Assembly (NCBI GenBank): GCA_963773635.1
Contig: CAVZBW010000005.1
Coordinates: 2,294,001-2,358,000, forward strand
DNA from: CAVZBW01 sp963773635
GTDB taxonomy: Bacteria; Actinomycetota; Acidimicrobiia; Acidimicrobiales; RAAP-2
Direction of reading: 5' to 3'
Length of the DNA stretch: 64,000 nt
Part shown: positions 43,306-52,308 of the stretch, piece by piece
How positions within the stretch are numbered: position 1 is the stretch's first letter
Layout of the letters: the number at the start of each line of letters is the position of its first letter
The notes under the pieces: model-generated
Told to the model about the DNA's origin: nothing
What the model saw: the letters and a program-made list of their open reading frames with translations, nothing else
Databases searched by the model: none
Made by a program: the position numbers and the translations under genes

Positions 43306-44193
43306 ATGACACCCCCGCCGGAATTCCCCGTCGAGCGCCACCACGTCCGTCGGATCACGGTCGCCGGGATGCTGCTGGCCTTCGTGGTGGCCGCGGTGGC
43401 CACCCTGCTGGCCATTCCCCGAGGCGGGAACTCGAACCCGATCATCAATACCCTGCAGCTCTCCAGGGCGCCGACCGCCGCGACGATGCTGCTGACCGTC
43501 GACTCGTTGGACGCCAACCGAGGGCTGCTCCACGTGCGAGTCCAGGCGGTCGGCGGTGCGAAGCTGCCGCCGGAGGGCGTCACCCTCTTGACGAGCGTCG
43601 GAGCGATCCCGATGATCACCATCGTCCCGGGGCAGATCGACCGTGAGGTGTCGGCCACCATTCCCGTCTCGAACGGCGACGTGAGCCAGTACCCCTTCGA
43701 CGTGTACCGCCTGACCGTGCACGTGGAGGCTCACGCCGGCACCGGACCCGGTGCGGCGACGGGAGGCCAGAGCCTCAACCTCCCCTTCATCGTGGTGGGT
43801 CGGAACGACGCCGCCGGATTCGCCAACTCGAAAACGCCGCCGGTCCAGACGCAAAACGGCCAGGTGCTCGACGTCCGGTTCTGGCGGACCGTGTCGACCC
43901 GCGGTTGGGTGTTGGCCATGATGGCGATGTTCTGGTCGATCGCCATTGCGGGGGCCGCGGTCGCCATCCTCGTCTTTATGGGGGAACGACCCTGGGAGAC
44001 CCGGCTGTTGGCATGGCTCGCCGCAATGCTCTTCGCGCTCGTCTCCCTGCGTGCCGCCGCACCCGGGTCGCCGCCGATCGGCACGTTCTTCGACGCCTAC
44101 GCCGTATTTGAATCGGTCACGGTCGTCGCGCTCGGGCTGATCGGCATGACCGTCTACTACGCCGCGACTTCCCGCCGCCGCCTCGGGCTCTAG
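43306..44193 (+). CDS. DUF4436-family membrane protein
   Basis: This is a 295-residue protein with one N-terminal membrane anchor (ITVAGMLLAFVVAAVATLLA), an extracytoplasmic beta-rich domain (residues about 45-190; LLTVDSLDANRGLLHVRVQA and SQYPFDVYRLTVHVEA) and three C-terminal helices (VLAMMAMFWSIAIAGAAVAI, RLLAWLAAMLFALVSL, VTVVALGLIGMTVYYA). This is the layout of DUF4436 proteins known from mycobacteria. The YPFD motif and the RFWRTVS segment before the helices fit the family. ATG 43306 is used; no good ribosome site is seen, and a start further upstream is possible. Function is unknown. Confidence 0.8.
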   Translation: MTPPPEFPVERHHVRRITVAGMLLAFVVAAVATLLAIPRGGNSNPIINTLQLSRAPTAATMLLTVDSLDANRGLLHVRVQAVGGAKLPPEGVTLLTSVGAIPMITIVPGQIDREVSATIPVSNGDVSQYPFDVYRLTVHVEAHAGTGPGAATGGQSLNLPFIVVGRNDAAGFANSKTPPVQTQNGQVLDVRFWRTVSTRGWVLAMMAMFWSIAIAGAAVAILVFMGERPWETRLLAWLAAMLFALVSLRAAAPGSPPIGTFFDAYAVFESVTVVALGLIGMTVYYAATSRRRLGL

Positions 44194-44252
44194 CCCCCTC
44201 CGTTGGGCTCCGAGCACAGCTCACGCCGCGGGCAGGCCGCGCCCCGGCGGGA

Positions 44253-45548
44253 TCAGCTCGTCAGGTAGCGGTCGATCACCCGGTGCATGTGGAGGATGTT
44301 GGACTCCTGGCGCGGGTTGAGCCGGAGATCGGCGCAGCCTCGAGACTTCATGCCCGTCTGGACGTGGGCCATGTTGGCGAAGTCCTGGTTGGTGATCAGC
44401 CCCCAGTCCTTGGCGGTCCAATCGGGGTAGACCTTGTGCTCGCAGTCGCGCCAATCCTCACCCGGCCACTGGAGGGTCCACAGGTCCATGATGGCGCTGT
44501 CGGGGTCGAGCCCGTTGGGTCGCACTCGAAACATGATGGCGGTCCCCGGGTAGATCGGACCGACGACGTTGGGGAACCAGTAGAAGTCGTCCGCGCTGGT
44601 CATCTGCTCGGCGCTGAGACGTGACACGTCGAGGCCTCGGGACGCGAGGAGCGCACGCCTCCGCTGCTGGTACTCCTCGAGCAACGTGCGTCCGGGGGGA
44701 AGCGGGGCGTCCCTGAGCTCCTCCACGAGCTGGCGCTCCTGACGGTAGAAGAGGCCGCCCAGCCCGCCCACGAGCGAGGCGAGGATCTCCCATTCGTCGA
44801 AGTCCCCCTCGCCGAGGCCGAGGCGGGGACTGGGACGCAACTGCCGGCGTGCACTCGGCAACCTTCCGTAATGGGCGTGGGTGTCGAACTGCTCGTACTC
44901 CATGCTCATGTCGTCGGTCCAGGCCAGGATCTGGGGGTGCGTCCCTTGGACGTGGTAGCCCTCGTTGAAGGCGTCGATCACCACCTTCCAGTTGGCCGGC
45001 AGGATCGTCGTCTTGTGGGAGTAGAAGCGCATCTCCTCCAGCCGGTAGGCGCCCAGCCAGTCGGGGATGGGGTGGAGGTAATCCAGGAGTGGCGGAGCGT
45101 CCGGGTCCATGTTGATGAACACGAACCCGCCCCAACACTCGGCCCGGACCTCGCGCAGGCGGAGGTTGGAGGGCACCGGGCCGAATTCCTCGCGATCGAC
45201 GATCTCCTTGATCCGACCGTCGAGGTGATAGCGCCAGGAGTGGTAGCGGCACCGGATCTCGCAGTCGGAGAACTGGCCGCACCCGTCCGCCAGCCGGGTG
45301 CCCCGGTGGAGGCACGTGTTGTAGAAGGCCTGCACGGCGTCGGGAGCCGAGCGCACCACGAGGATCGACTGGTCGCCGATCAGGTACTCGACGTAGTCGC
45401 CCACCCCCGGGATCTCCTCCGTCCGGCAGGCCACCTGCCAGACCCGCGGCCACAGCCTCTCCATCTCGAGATCGGCAAAGGCCCGGGAGACGTAGCGGTC
45501 CTTGGGAACGAGCCCGTCCTCCCCCACGAGCAGGTCGGCGAGCTTCAT
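44253..45548 (-). CDS. Rieske 2Fe-2S ring-hydroxylating oxygenase, alpha subunit
   Basis: This is a 431-residue oxygenase component. The Rieske site is CLHRG (near residue 76) and CRYHSWRYH (near 101), giving the C-x-H and C-x2-H ligands. The catalytic domain has the mononuclear-iron motif NEGYHVQGTHPQ (near residues 194-203). It would insert oxygen into an aromatic or similar ring together with reductase and ferredoxin partners not encoded in the window. ATG 45548 is chosen; in-frame GTG 45557 is an alternative and neither has a good ribosome site. It is divergent from an acyl-CoA synthetase, suggesting joint use in catabolism of an aromatic or steroid-like acid (inference). Confidence 0.9.
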   Translation of the reverse strand: MKLADLLVGEDGLVPKDRYVSRAFADLEMERLWPRVWQVACRTEEIPGVGDYVEYLIGDQSILVVRSAPDAVQAFYNTCLHRGTRLADGCGQFSDCEIRCRYHSWRYHLDGRIKEIVDREEFGPVPSNLRLREVRAECWGGFVFINMDPDAPPLLDYLHPIPDWLGAYRLEEMRFYSHKTTILPANWKVVIDAFNEGYHVQGTHPQILAWTDDMSMEYEQFDTHAHYGRLPSARRQLRPSPRLGLGEGDFDEWEILASLVGGLGGLFYRQERQLVEELRDAPLPPGRTLLEEYQQRRRALLASRGLDVSRLSAEQMTSADDFYWFPNVVGPIYPGTAIMFRVRPNGLDPDSAIMDLWTLQWPGEDWRDCEHKVYPDWTAKDWGLITNQDFANMAHVQTGMKSRGCADLRLNPRQESNILHMHRVIDRYLTS

Positions 45549-45662
45549 AGAATCCACGGCAGGTCCCGTCCCTTCTGGCAGACCGGTCCACGGCGCTGGC
45601 AAGATCGAAATCTACCGGAGCGAGGGCGGCGACGGGGCTGAGGCAACCGGGCGATTCGGGGG

Positions 45663-47423
45663 GTGATCCACACGGAGTTCAACCTGGCGGACATGTACGA
45701 GTGCGTGGCCGACGAGGTGGCCGAGCGTGAGGCCGTCTCGTGCGCCGACACCCGGCTTTCCTTCGCCTCCCTCGATCGTCGGGCCAACCGGCTCGCCCAT
45801 GGGCTCGAGCGGCTCGGTGTCGCCCGCGGCGACCACGTGGGCATCTTTGCCTACAACTGCGTGGAGTTCGTCGAGATCCTGCTCGCCTGCTTCAAGATCC
45901 GTGCCGTGCCGGTCAACATCAACTTCCGCTACACGGGCGACGAGCTTGCCTACCTGCTCGACAACGGCGACATCACGGCCCTCTTCTTCCACCGGATCCT
46001 CACACCGCACGTCGAGTCCCTCCCGGCTCGGCCTCCGAAGCTACGGTCGCTGATCGCCGTCGACGACGACAGCCGGGCGGACGTCTCCGGGTTGGAGTGC
46101 ACGCCCTACGAGGCGGTCGTGCAGGCCGGCTCCGACGAGCGGGACTTCGCCCATCGGTCCGCCGACGACCACTACATCCTGTACACGGGGGGAACCACCG
46201 GCATGCCGAGGGGGGTCGTCTGGCGCCAGGAGGACATCTTCTTCGCCACGCTCGGGGGTGGAAACCCCGGTGGACCGCCGATCGTGCGGCCGGAGGAGAT
46301 CGGGCGCACCGTGCACACCAACCGAGCGCAGCGGGCCACGCCGTTCCTGCCCGCCGGTGACCCCGGCCCGGACGAGTTCGTCAACCTGACCCTCGGTCCG
46401 CTCGTGCACGCCAGCGGCCAGTGGTCGGTGCTGGGCTCGCTGCTGGCGGGTGGACGGGCCGTCCTGTACCCGCGGCGGAGCATGGACATGGGGCTCGTGC
46501 TCGACCTGATCGAGCGGGAGCGGGTGACGATGCTGACCCTGGTCGGAGACGCCAGTGGTCGGCCGTTGCTCGAGGCGCTGCGCAACGACGCCGGGGCACA
46601 CGACACGTCCTCCCTCCTCCTCCTCGGGTCGGGGGGCAGCATCCTCTCCGGCGAGGTCAAGGATGGCCTGCTCGCGATGCTGCCGAGCGTCCTCGTGATC
46701 AACGAGGCCGTGGGCTCGTCGGAGTCGCCGGTGCAAGCGGTGTCCATCGGCCAGCGGCGCGCCACGCCGTCTCCGTCGCTCGAGTTCGCGCCCAAGCAGG
46801 GCATGACCACCGTGGTCGACGAGCACCTCCGACCGGTGGAGCCCGGATCGGGGGCCGTGGGCCGGCTGGCCACCGCCGGGTACGTGCCGGTCGGCTACTA
46901 CAAGGATCCGGTCAAGAGCGCCGAGACCTTCGTCGAGTTTGACGGCCGGCGGTGGTCGTTGCCCGGCGACATGGCAACGGTCGAGGCCGACGGGACGATC
47001 CGGCTGCTGGGCCGGGGCTCGCTCTGCATCAACACCGGGGGAGAGAAGGTCTACCCGGAGGAGGTCGAGGCGGTGCTCAAGTCCCACCCGTCGGTGGCCG
47101 ATGCGATGGTGGTCGGCCAGAACTCGTCGCGATGGGGTCAACGCGTGGCCGCCGTCGTCCAGCCCGTCGACCCCAACGCCCCACCGACCCTGGAAGACCT
47201 GACGACCCACTGCCGCGGTCACCTGGCCGGCTACAAGGTGCCGCGCCACCTCGTCGTCGTCCCCGAGGTCCCCCGTTCGGCCTCGGGCAAGGCCGACTAC
47301 CGGTGGGCGCTGGAACTGGTGGGCCGCGAGGAGCCTGCGGCGGGACTCGCGGAGGCCGTGGAGCCCACGGAGGCCGTGGAGCCCACGGAGGCCGTGGAGC
47401 CCGCGGCGGAGGCTGCGCCATGA
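45663..47423 (+). CDS. Acyl-CoA synthetase (AMP-binding, FadD-like)
   Basis: This is a 586-residue adenylate-forming ligase that would activate a carboxylic acid with ATP and CoA. The P-loop is ILYTGGTTGMPRGVVW; later motifs are WSLPGDMATVEADGTIRLLG, GRGSLCINTGGEKVYPEEVE and the catalytic lysine of PRSASGKADYRWA. It resembles mycobacterial steroid or medium-chain acyl-CoA ligases. The C-terminus ends in a hexapeptide repeat EAVEPT (three copies). GTG 45663 is used; upstream G-runs make the ribosome site unclear. Its stop overlaps the ATG of the next gene (ATGA), so they are coupled. It is divergent from the Rieske oxygenase. Confidence 0.9.
   Translation: MIHTEFNLADMYECVADEVAEREAVSCADTRLSFASLDRRANRLAHGLERLGVARGDHVGIFAYNCVEFVEILLACFKIRAVPVNINFRYTGDELAYLLDNGDITALFFHRILTPHVESLPARPPKLRSLIAVDDDSRADVSGLECTPYEAVVQAGSDERDFAHRSADDHYILYTGGTTGMPRGVVWRQEDIFFATLGGGNPGGPPIVRPEEIGRTVHTNRAQRATPFLPAGDPGPDEFVNLTLGPLVHASGQWSVLGSLLAGGRAVLYPRRSMDMGLVLDLIERERVTMLTLVGDASGRPLLEALRNDAGAHDTSSLLLLGSGGSILSGEVKDGLLAMLPSVLVINEAVGSSESPVQAVSIGQRRATPSPSLEFAPKQGMTTVVDEHLRPVEPGSGAVGRLATAGYVPVGYYKDPVKSAETFVEFDGRRWSLPGDMATVEADGTIRLLGRGSLCINTGGEKVYPEEVEAVLKSHPSVADAMVVGQNSSRWGQRVAAVVQPVDPNAPPTLEDLTTHCRGHLAGYKVPRHLVVVPEVPRSASGKADYRWALELVGREEPAAGLAEAVEPTEAVEPTEAVEPAAEAAP
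47352..47405. repeat. 18-bp tandem repeat (x3) in acyl-CoA synthetase tail
   Basis: Three direct copies of an 18-bp unit (47352-47369, 47370-47387, 47388-47405; the last with one change) encode EAVEPT, EAVEPT, EAVEPA at the protein's C-terminus. The unit is a multiple of three, so slippage would keep the frame. Confidence 0.85.
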
Positions 47424-47731
47424 CCAACCGCTCGGCGTCGCGTCGAATCGCGCCGATCCTCATCGCCATGATCGTCGTCGGCACCCTGATCGCCCGGCGG
47501 CGCGGCTACAAGGTGGGTGGCAACGTCGCCGTCCGCTGCCGGGCGGGCCACCTCTACACCACCCTTTGGATCCCCGGGGTCAACCTCAAGGCACTCGATC
47601 TCGGTCTGGCCCGGCTGCAGTACTGCCCCGTGGGCCGGCACTGGAGCCTGGTCACCCCGATGCGAGACGCAGACCTGACCGAGGAGCAGCGGCAGCTGGC
47701 GCGTGCACACCACGACGTGTGGCTGCCCTGA
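47420..47731 (+). CDS. Small membrane-anchored protein, unknown function
   Basis: This is a 103-residue protein with one N-terminal membrane helix (IAPILIAMIVVGTLIA) followed by RRRGYKVGGNVAVRCRAGHL, YTTLWIPGVNLKALDLG and RLQYCPVGRHWSLVTPM. Two C-x(n)-H pairs (VRCRAGH and YCPVGRH) suggest a possible zinc-ribbon-like site, spaced about 33 residues. The arginines after the helix predict an in-to-cytoplasm C-terminus. ATG 47420 overlaps the synthetase stop (ATGA). Length and pattern fit a conserved actinobacterial small protein, but I cannot name it. Confidence 0.75.
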   Translation: MTNRSASRRIAPILIAMIVVGTLIARRRGYKVGGNVAVRCRAGHLYTTLWIPGVNLKALDLGLARLQYCPVGRHWSLVTPMRDADLTEEQRQLARAHHDVWLP

Positions 47732-47756
47732 CCCGTTGGCGTCGGACGAGCTCCCG

Positions 47757-48797
47757 GTGACGGCCCACCCACCGGCCGGGACGGAGCACCCCGGTCCCAC
47801 CCGGATTCCACTCAACTTCTTTGGCATTCCCTTCGGCCTCGCCGGACTGGCCGGCGCTTGGGTCACGGTCGCGCACTTCGGCCAGGCCCCGGCGTGGGTG
47901 GGTGACGCACTGCTCGTGATCGCCGCCGCCGCATGGGTGGTCATCGTCTCGCTGTACACGCGCCATGCGGTCTCCCGGCGGGGTCGCTGGGGCAGCGATC
48001 TGCTCGACCACGTCGCGGGTCCCTTCGCCTCCCTCGCCGTCATCACCCCGATCCTCCTCGCGGTCGAGGGCGTGTACCCGCACGCCGAGGTCCCCGGCCG
48101 GGTGCTCGTCGACGTCTTTCTCGCCCTCACCGTGCTGCTCGGAGCCTGGTTCACCGGGCAGTGGATCTACGGACCGCTCGAGCTCGACCGGTTCCACCCC
48201 GGCTACTTCCTGCCGACGGTCGCCGGCGGATTCGTGGCCTCCGCCGCCGCGGCAGAGGTGGGCCAGCTCCGGCTGGCGGAATTCATGTTCGGACTCGGGC
48301 TCTTCTGCTGGTTGATCCTCGGCTCCACGATCCTGCTCCGGCTGTTCTTCCGCCCCCCGCTGCCCGCGGCGCTGACGCCGACGCTGGCCATCGAGGTCGC
48401 ACCCGCTGCGACCGCCTTTCTCGCCCTCCTCGCCATCAACGGCGACCGCATCAACGCCGGGGCGGCGGCGATCGCAGGATACGGCGTGCTCATGGCGCTC
48501 GCGCAGGTCCGGCTGCTGCCGGCATACCTGCGCCTCAAATTCGCCCCCAGCTTCTGGGCGTTCACCTTCGGCTGGGCGGCGGTGGCCTCGAGCGCCATCC
48601 GGTGGGTCAACGACGCCGCGACGCCCGGGGCGAGCGCCTACGCGTACGTCGCCCTCGCAGGCATCACGGCGCTCATCGGCGGCATTGCGGCCCGGACGGT
48701 CGTCGCCGTCTGGCGGGGAGAGTTGCTCCGGGGTGGAGGGCCCACGGCCTCGACCGCCGCGCCCGGGGAGGCCGGCACCCCGGCACCCGCCTCCTGA
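47757..48797 (+). CDS. TDT/SLAC1-family transporter-like membrane protein
   Basis: This is a 346-residue protein with about ten hydrophobic helices, beginning RIPLNFFGIPFGLAGLAGAW, the usual start of the tellurite-resistance/dicarboxylate transporter (TehA, SLAC1) family. Other family-like parts are VFLALTVLLGAWFTGQWIYG, FHPGYFLPTVAGGFVAS and LAEFMFGLGLFCWLILGS. The family moves anions such as malate, sulfite or tellurite-related species. GTG 47757 is used, 25 bp after the preceding stop. The C-terminal 25 residues are low-complexity. It is convergent with the operon at 48808-51618. Confidence 0.87.
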   Translation: MTAHPPAGTEHPGPTRIPLNFFGIPFGLAGLAGAWVTVAHFGQAPAWVGDALLVIAAAAWVVIVSLYTRHAVSRRGRWGSDLLDHVAGPFASLAVITPILLAVEGVYPHAEVPGRVLVDVFLALTVLLGAWFTGQWIYGPLELDRFHPGYFLPTVAGGFVASAAAAEVGQLRLAEFMFGLGLFCWLILGSTILLRLFFRPPLPAALTPTLAIEVAPAATAFLALLAINGDRINAGAAAIAGYGVLMALAQVRLLPAYLRLKFAPSFWAFTFGWAAVASSAIRWVNDAATPGASAYAYVALAGITALIGGIAARTVVAVWRGELLRGGGPTASTAAPGEAGTPAPAS

Positions 48798-48807
48798 CGC
48801 CGTCCCG

Positions 48808-49812
48808 TTACACCAGCTCGAAATACCCGGGCACGGCGGCGTGCGGGGTGTCCAGATAGACCTTTGCCTCCGGGTTGCCCGAGAAGCGGCCGTGGCTCCA
48901 ACGGACCTCGACGTGACCCCGCACCTCGTGCACCTCCAATGAGCTGCGGTCCTCGGCCAAGGCCCGCCAACCGACCCGGGGCTGGCCTCCCGGCTGAGCC
49001 GTCACCTCGAAACGGCGGAGGCGGAAGTGCTGGCGCCAGTCCCACGGCGTGGCCACGCGCAGGCGGAGCGACCCTTGTGCCGAGGAGCCGAGGATGAAGT
49101 AGGGCGCACTCCCCATCCGCAGGATCCGCCAAAAGAGAGACTCCCGTGCCGAGCGGACGTGGGTCCTCTCCTCCCAGAGCCGTGCGGTCTCGGAGGAGAC
49201 GGCCGCAACGAACTCGCGGTGGACCTCGCCGAGATCGGCGGGCCACCCGCCGGCCAACGCCGCCGACAACTGGCGGCGCTCGGGGGTTCGCAGGTCCCCG
49301 ACCAGATCGGGTAGCGGACCCAGGTCGAGCGCCTGGCGGACCGACTCGTAGAGCGCCTGGTAGCGCTCGGCGGCGACGTGCCCGTACCAGTCTGCGTCCC
49401 GGCCACCGTGACCGCCCTGGAGCAGGCGATCGAAGAGGTGGAAGGGCGAGGCATTGATCACGATCTTGGACAGGTACTTACAGCTCACGAAGAAGACGTG
49501 GTCGATTCGGAGATCCACCGGGGCCACCTCGTCCCCGGGCGCCCGGTGGGAGCCCTTCCATTCGACGATCACCGGCCGGCGACCTCTCAGCCCGTCGGTC
49601 GACTCGAGGAAGGCGGTCCCGTTGGACCACGCGTTGTCGAACTCCGCCGCCAGGCCACCGCCCTCTCGAGCCCGCCCCAGGAGCTCCCATGTCTCCGGCG
49701 ATACGGACACCATCTCCGGCGGCCGCTCCACCAATGCCCGGTCGACCGTGGGGAGGCCCAGCATGCCGAGCCCGGTGACCAGCTCGGTCACCGTCGTCCG
49801 GAGGTCCGGCAA
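48808..49812 (-). CDS. Putative nuclease-like protein of a methyltransferase-linked operon
   Basis: This is a 334-residue protein of unknown family. Residues about 55-120 contain FDNAWSNGTAFL, then RRPVIVEWKGSHRAP, an E-x-K pair at the end of a beta strand followed by VAPVDLRIDHVFFVSCKYLS, another strand with lysine. An acidic residue upstream (EFDNA) plus E-x-K resembles the PD-(D/E)xK nuclease core. The remainder is helical, then a beta-rich C-terminal third (residues 255-334). TTG 49812 is used, 3 nt after the stop of the 104-residue gene, so the operon is tightly coupled; GTG 49791 is another start. Restriction-type nuclease is inference from motif and context. Confidence 0.6.
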   Translation of the reverse strand: MPDLRTTVTELVTGLGMLGLPTVDRALVERPPEMVSVSPETWELLGRAREGGGLAAEFDNAWSNGTAFLESTDGLRGRRPVIVEWKGSHRAPGDEVAPVDLRIDHVFFVSCKYLSKIVINASPFHLFDRLLQGGHGGRDADWYGHVAAERYQALYESVRQALDLGPLPDLVGDLRTPERRQLSAALAGGWPADLGEVHREFVAAVSSETARLWEERTHVRSARESLFWRILRMGSAPYFILGSSAQGSLRLRVATPWDWRQHFRLRRFEVTAQPGGQPRVGWRALAEDRSSLEVHEVRGHVEVRWSHGRFSGNPEAKVYLDTPHAAVPGYFELV

Positions 49813-49815
49813 CGA

Positions 49816-50130
49816 TCAGTCCTCGAACAGGGGCAGGAACTGCATCTCGATCTCCGCCATCTCGACGTCGGACGGGGTGTGGAGGTCCATCGAGGGATAG
49901 ACGTCGATGATCGCGTCGCGTTGCCTCATCCAGGTGGTCACGGCGTCACCCCACCGCTCGTCCAGAAGCGCCTGACGGAGCGAGTCACGGACGTCGTCCG
50001 GCAGGCCCGTGGCCGGCGTTGCGGCAACCACCTGGAGCGCCAAGACCCAATTCAGGGTTTCGAGATCCTCAGCCGCAAAGACCTCGGGAGGTTCGCCCCG
50101 AACGATCGCGCAGGCGATGACTCGGCTCAT
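49816..50130 (-). CDS. Small protein of the methyltransferase-linked operon
   Basis: This is a 104-residue acidic helical protein, not recognised. It begins MSRVIACAIVRGEPPEVFAA and has helices DLETLNWVLALQVVAAT and DDVRDSLRQALLDERWGDAV; it ends EIEMQFLPLFED. ATG 50130 overlaps the TGA stop of the methyltransferase fusion (ATGA), and its own stop is 3 nt before the next gene. The tight coupling implies fixed-ratio production with both neighbours, as a subunit, adaptor or control protein. Confidence 0.6.
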   Translation of the reverse strand: MSRVIACAIVRGEPPEVFAAEDLETLNWVLALQVVAATPATGLPDDVRDSLRQALLDERWGDAVTTWMRQRDAIIDVYPSMDLHTPSDVEMAEIEMQFLPLFED

Positions 50131-51618
50131 CCACCAGATCTTGCCAGGTCCTCCTTGGTCCAAAAGCCTGGAAGAGGAGATCGATGATGACCACCTTGTG
50201 CATAGCGCTCGAGCCGAGTGCGCCCCTCGTCGGAAAGCATCTCGATCGCATCGAAGAAGGCCTGCCGCCCTGCTGCTCTCAGGGCGACGTCGCCCTCACT
50301 GCCTCGTTTCGGCAAATGAGAGGTGAGGAACACGAGAGGGGTGCCGGAATCCTCTGCCGGGTTGTTGGCCAGAACGTGGGCACGTCCGAGGCACTTCCAG
50401 ACCGTATCGGTCCGCAGGAGACCGCCCCTGGTCGTGGTGAAGGCTCCCGTCACGTCGAAATACCAGTTTTGTCCCTCCAAGTCGACGGCGAGGATGTTGA
50501 CCGACAGCCCCAGGCCGCGGAGGCGGTGGTTGCGCTGGACAATGGAGAAATTCGCCTCGATCAGAACCTGCTCGGCGATGGCCTGCGCCGCCTTGCCTTT
50601 GTGCGATGCACGTGCCTGAAAGTCCTCGTCCGGCGGCACGGGAGGCGCTGTGGAAGCGACGCCTCCCTTCGAGCTCCTTCGGGACGCTTTCGGCCGCGCC
50701 CGTGGGTGAGCGACCGTCTGGAGCCTCCCGCCGCGCCAGCTCGACATAATCGGAATCCAGGTCGTAGCCGACGAAACGCCGACCCACCTTGGCCGCAGCC
50801 ACCAGCGCGGACCCCGAGCCCATGAAGGGATCGAGGACGAGATCGTTCTCGTACGTGTACAGCCGGATCAGGCGCTCGGGGAGCTCGACGGGAAACGGCG
50901 CCGGGTGCTGCACCCGCTTGGCGCTCTCGGGGGCGATGTCCCACACGTCGAGCGTCGCGGCCATGAACTCGTCGCTCGAGATGGAGTTTTTGTGAGGAAG
51001 CTTCTTGGCCTCGCGCTCCTTGACCGAGAGCGCCCGATCGAAGCGACCCTTGCTCGCGATGACGACCCTCTCGGTGATGTCGCGCAGCACCGGGCTGGCC
51101 GCGCTGCGATAGGACCCCCAGGCGCACGAGCCGCTGGCCCCCTCGCCCTTGCGCCAGATCACCTCCCCGCGTAGGAGCAGGTGAAGATCGTCCTGCAGGA
51201 TCCGGATGACGTCCGCCGAGAGGCTCCGGTACGGCTTGCGACCGAGGTTGGCCACGTTCACTGCGATGCGGCCACCCGGCTCCAGCTTCTCCTTGCACTC
51301 GGCGAAGACCTCCCTCAGGAGGTCGAGGTACTCGAAATACGAGCTGGGGGTCCCCTGGCGGTCGAGCTCCTCCTCGTATTGCTTTCCGGCGAAGTACGGG
51401 GGCGAGGTCACGACCAACGCCACCGACCCGTTGGCCACCTCCTTCATGTGGCGCGCATCGCCTCTGATGCACGACTCAGCGATCCTGTCTGGTTTGAGGA
51501 CCTCGGAGTCGCGGACGATCTCGGGAGCCTCGAAGCGGGCGTAGAAGGCGGCGGCGTCGTGCGCCTCCCGCCGGCTGACCCCGAAATTCGACGTCGCTGT
51601 CCGTCTACGCTCGCTCAC
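50127..51618 (-). CDS. DNA methyltransferase (N4/N6 type) fused to a C-terminal domain, one frameshift
   Basis: The first about 290 residues are a beta-class amino-methyltransferase: motif IV LVVTSPPYFAGKQYEEE near residue 72, and motif I late in the chain as LVLDPFMGSGSALVAAAKVG near 265. The frame then breaks at a CCC run (50727-50729, plus strand). Dropping one base gives ARRRLQTVAH and continues for about 200 residues in the next frame, with a domain holding QAIAEQVLIEANFSIVQRNH, NILAVDLEGQNWYFDVTGAF and RTDTVWKCLGRAHVL. That domain looks restriction-endonuclease-like (strand-acidic-strand), with no sure catalytic triad. GTG 51618 has a GAGGTGG site. It is the first gene of a three-gene operon. 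Confidence 0.8.
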
Positions 51619-51797
51619 CTGTCCACCTCTTTCAGACGCTACTCAGCCGAGGACGGCGGAGGAGGAATCCTCTGTGTTCGAGGATAGCGAACGGGTGTTC
51701 GTAGCTCGGAGAGGTGCTCGGGACACCAGCGAATGTAGAGTCCGCGTCGGGTCGGAGATCCGAGACGACCGATACCGCCGGAGAGGGAGGCTCGAAC

Positions 51798-52256
51798 ATG
51801 GTCGCCGAAGCCGTCTACACCGCCTCGCACTGTGGGATCTGCGTGACAGATCTGGATCGCTCGCTGGCCTTTTACCGGGACGGCCTGGGGTTCTCCGAGG
51901 GCACCGTCTACAAGGTCGGCGACGAATTCGCCGCGAGCTTGGAGGTGGAGGGCGAGGGCGAGGTCGTCGTCACCTCGTATTTCCTCCACCAGCCCAGCCT
52001 GACGGTCGAGCTCCTGCACTTCGAGAGCCCCGGGTCCGTGGGAGCGCCCTCGACCAACCGCAACCGTCTCGGTCTGACGCACCTGTCCTTCCTCGTGGAC
52101 GACGTCGACGAGGCCGCCACTCGCCTGACCAGCTTTGGCGGCACGATCATCGAGGGATCGCGGATCGGGAAAGGGGACCCCGACTCGGTGCAGATCCTCT
52201 TCTTGACCGATCCCGACGGGGTGCGGGTCGAGCTGATGCACATCCCCGCCCCGTGA
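51798..52256 (+). CDS. Glyoxalase/VOC-superfamily protein
   Basis: This is a 152-residue vicinal-oxygen-chelate protein. Two paired beta-alpha-beta-beta-beta units are visible: ASHCGICVTDLDRSLAFYRD with GLGF, then RLGLTHLSFLVDDVDEAATR, ending ILFLTDPDGVRVELMHIP. Metal ligands would be H in SHCGI, E in VELLHFE, H in THLSF and E in VELMH. ATG 51798 has GGAGG 8 nt upstream. Function could be dioxygenase, lyase or binding protein. It is probably co-transcribed with the gene at 52309. Confidence 0.88.
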   Translation: MVAEAVYTASHCGICVTDLDRSLAFYRDGLGFSEGTVYKVGDEFAASLEVEGEGEVVVTSYFLHQPSLTVELLHFESPGSVGAPSTNRNRLGLTHLSFLVDDVDEAATRLTSFGGTIIEGSRIGKGDPDSVQILFLTDPDGVRVELMHIPAP

Positions 52257-52308
52257 TTCCGGGCGCGGCCACCAAGACACCCCACCACCACGTGATCGGA
52301 GAGCGGCA

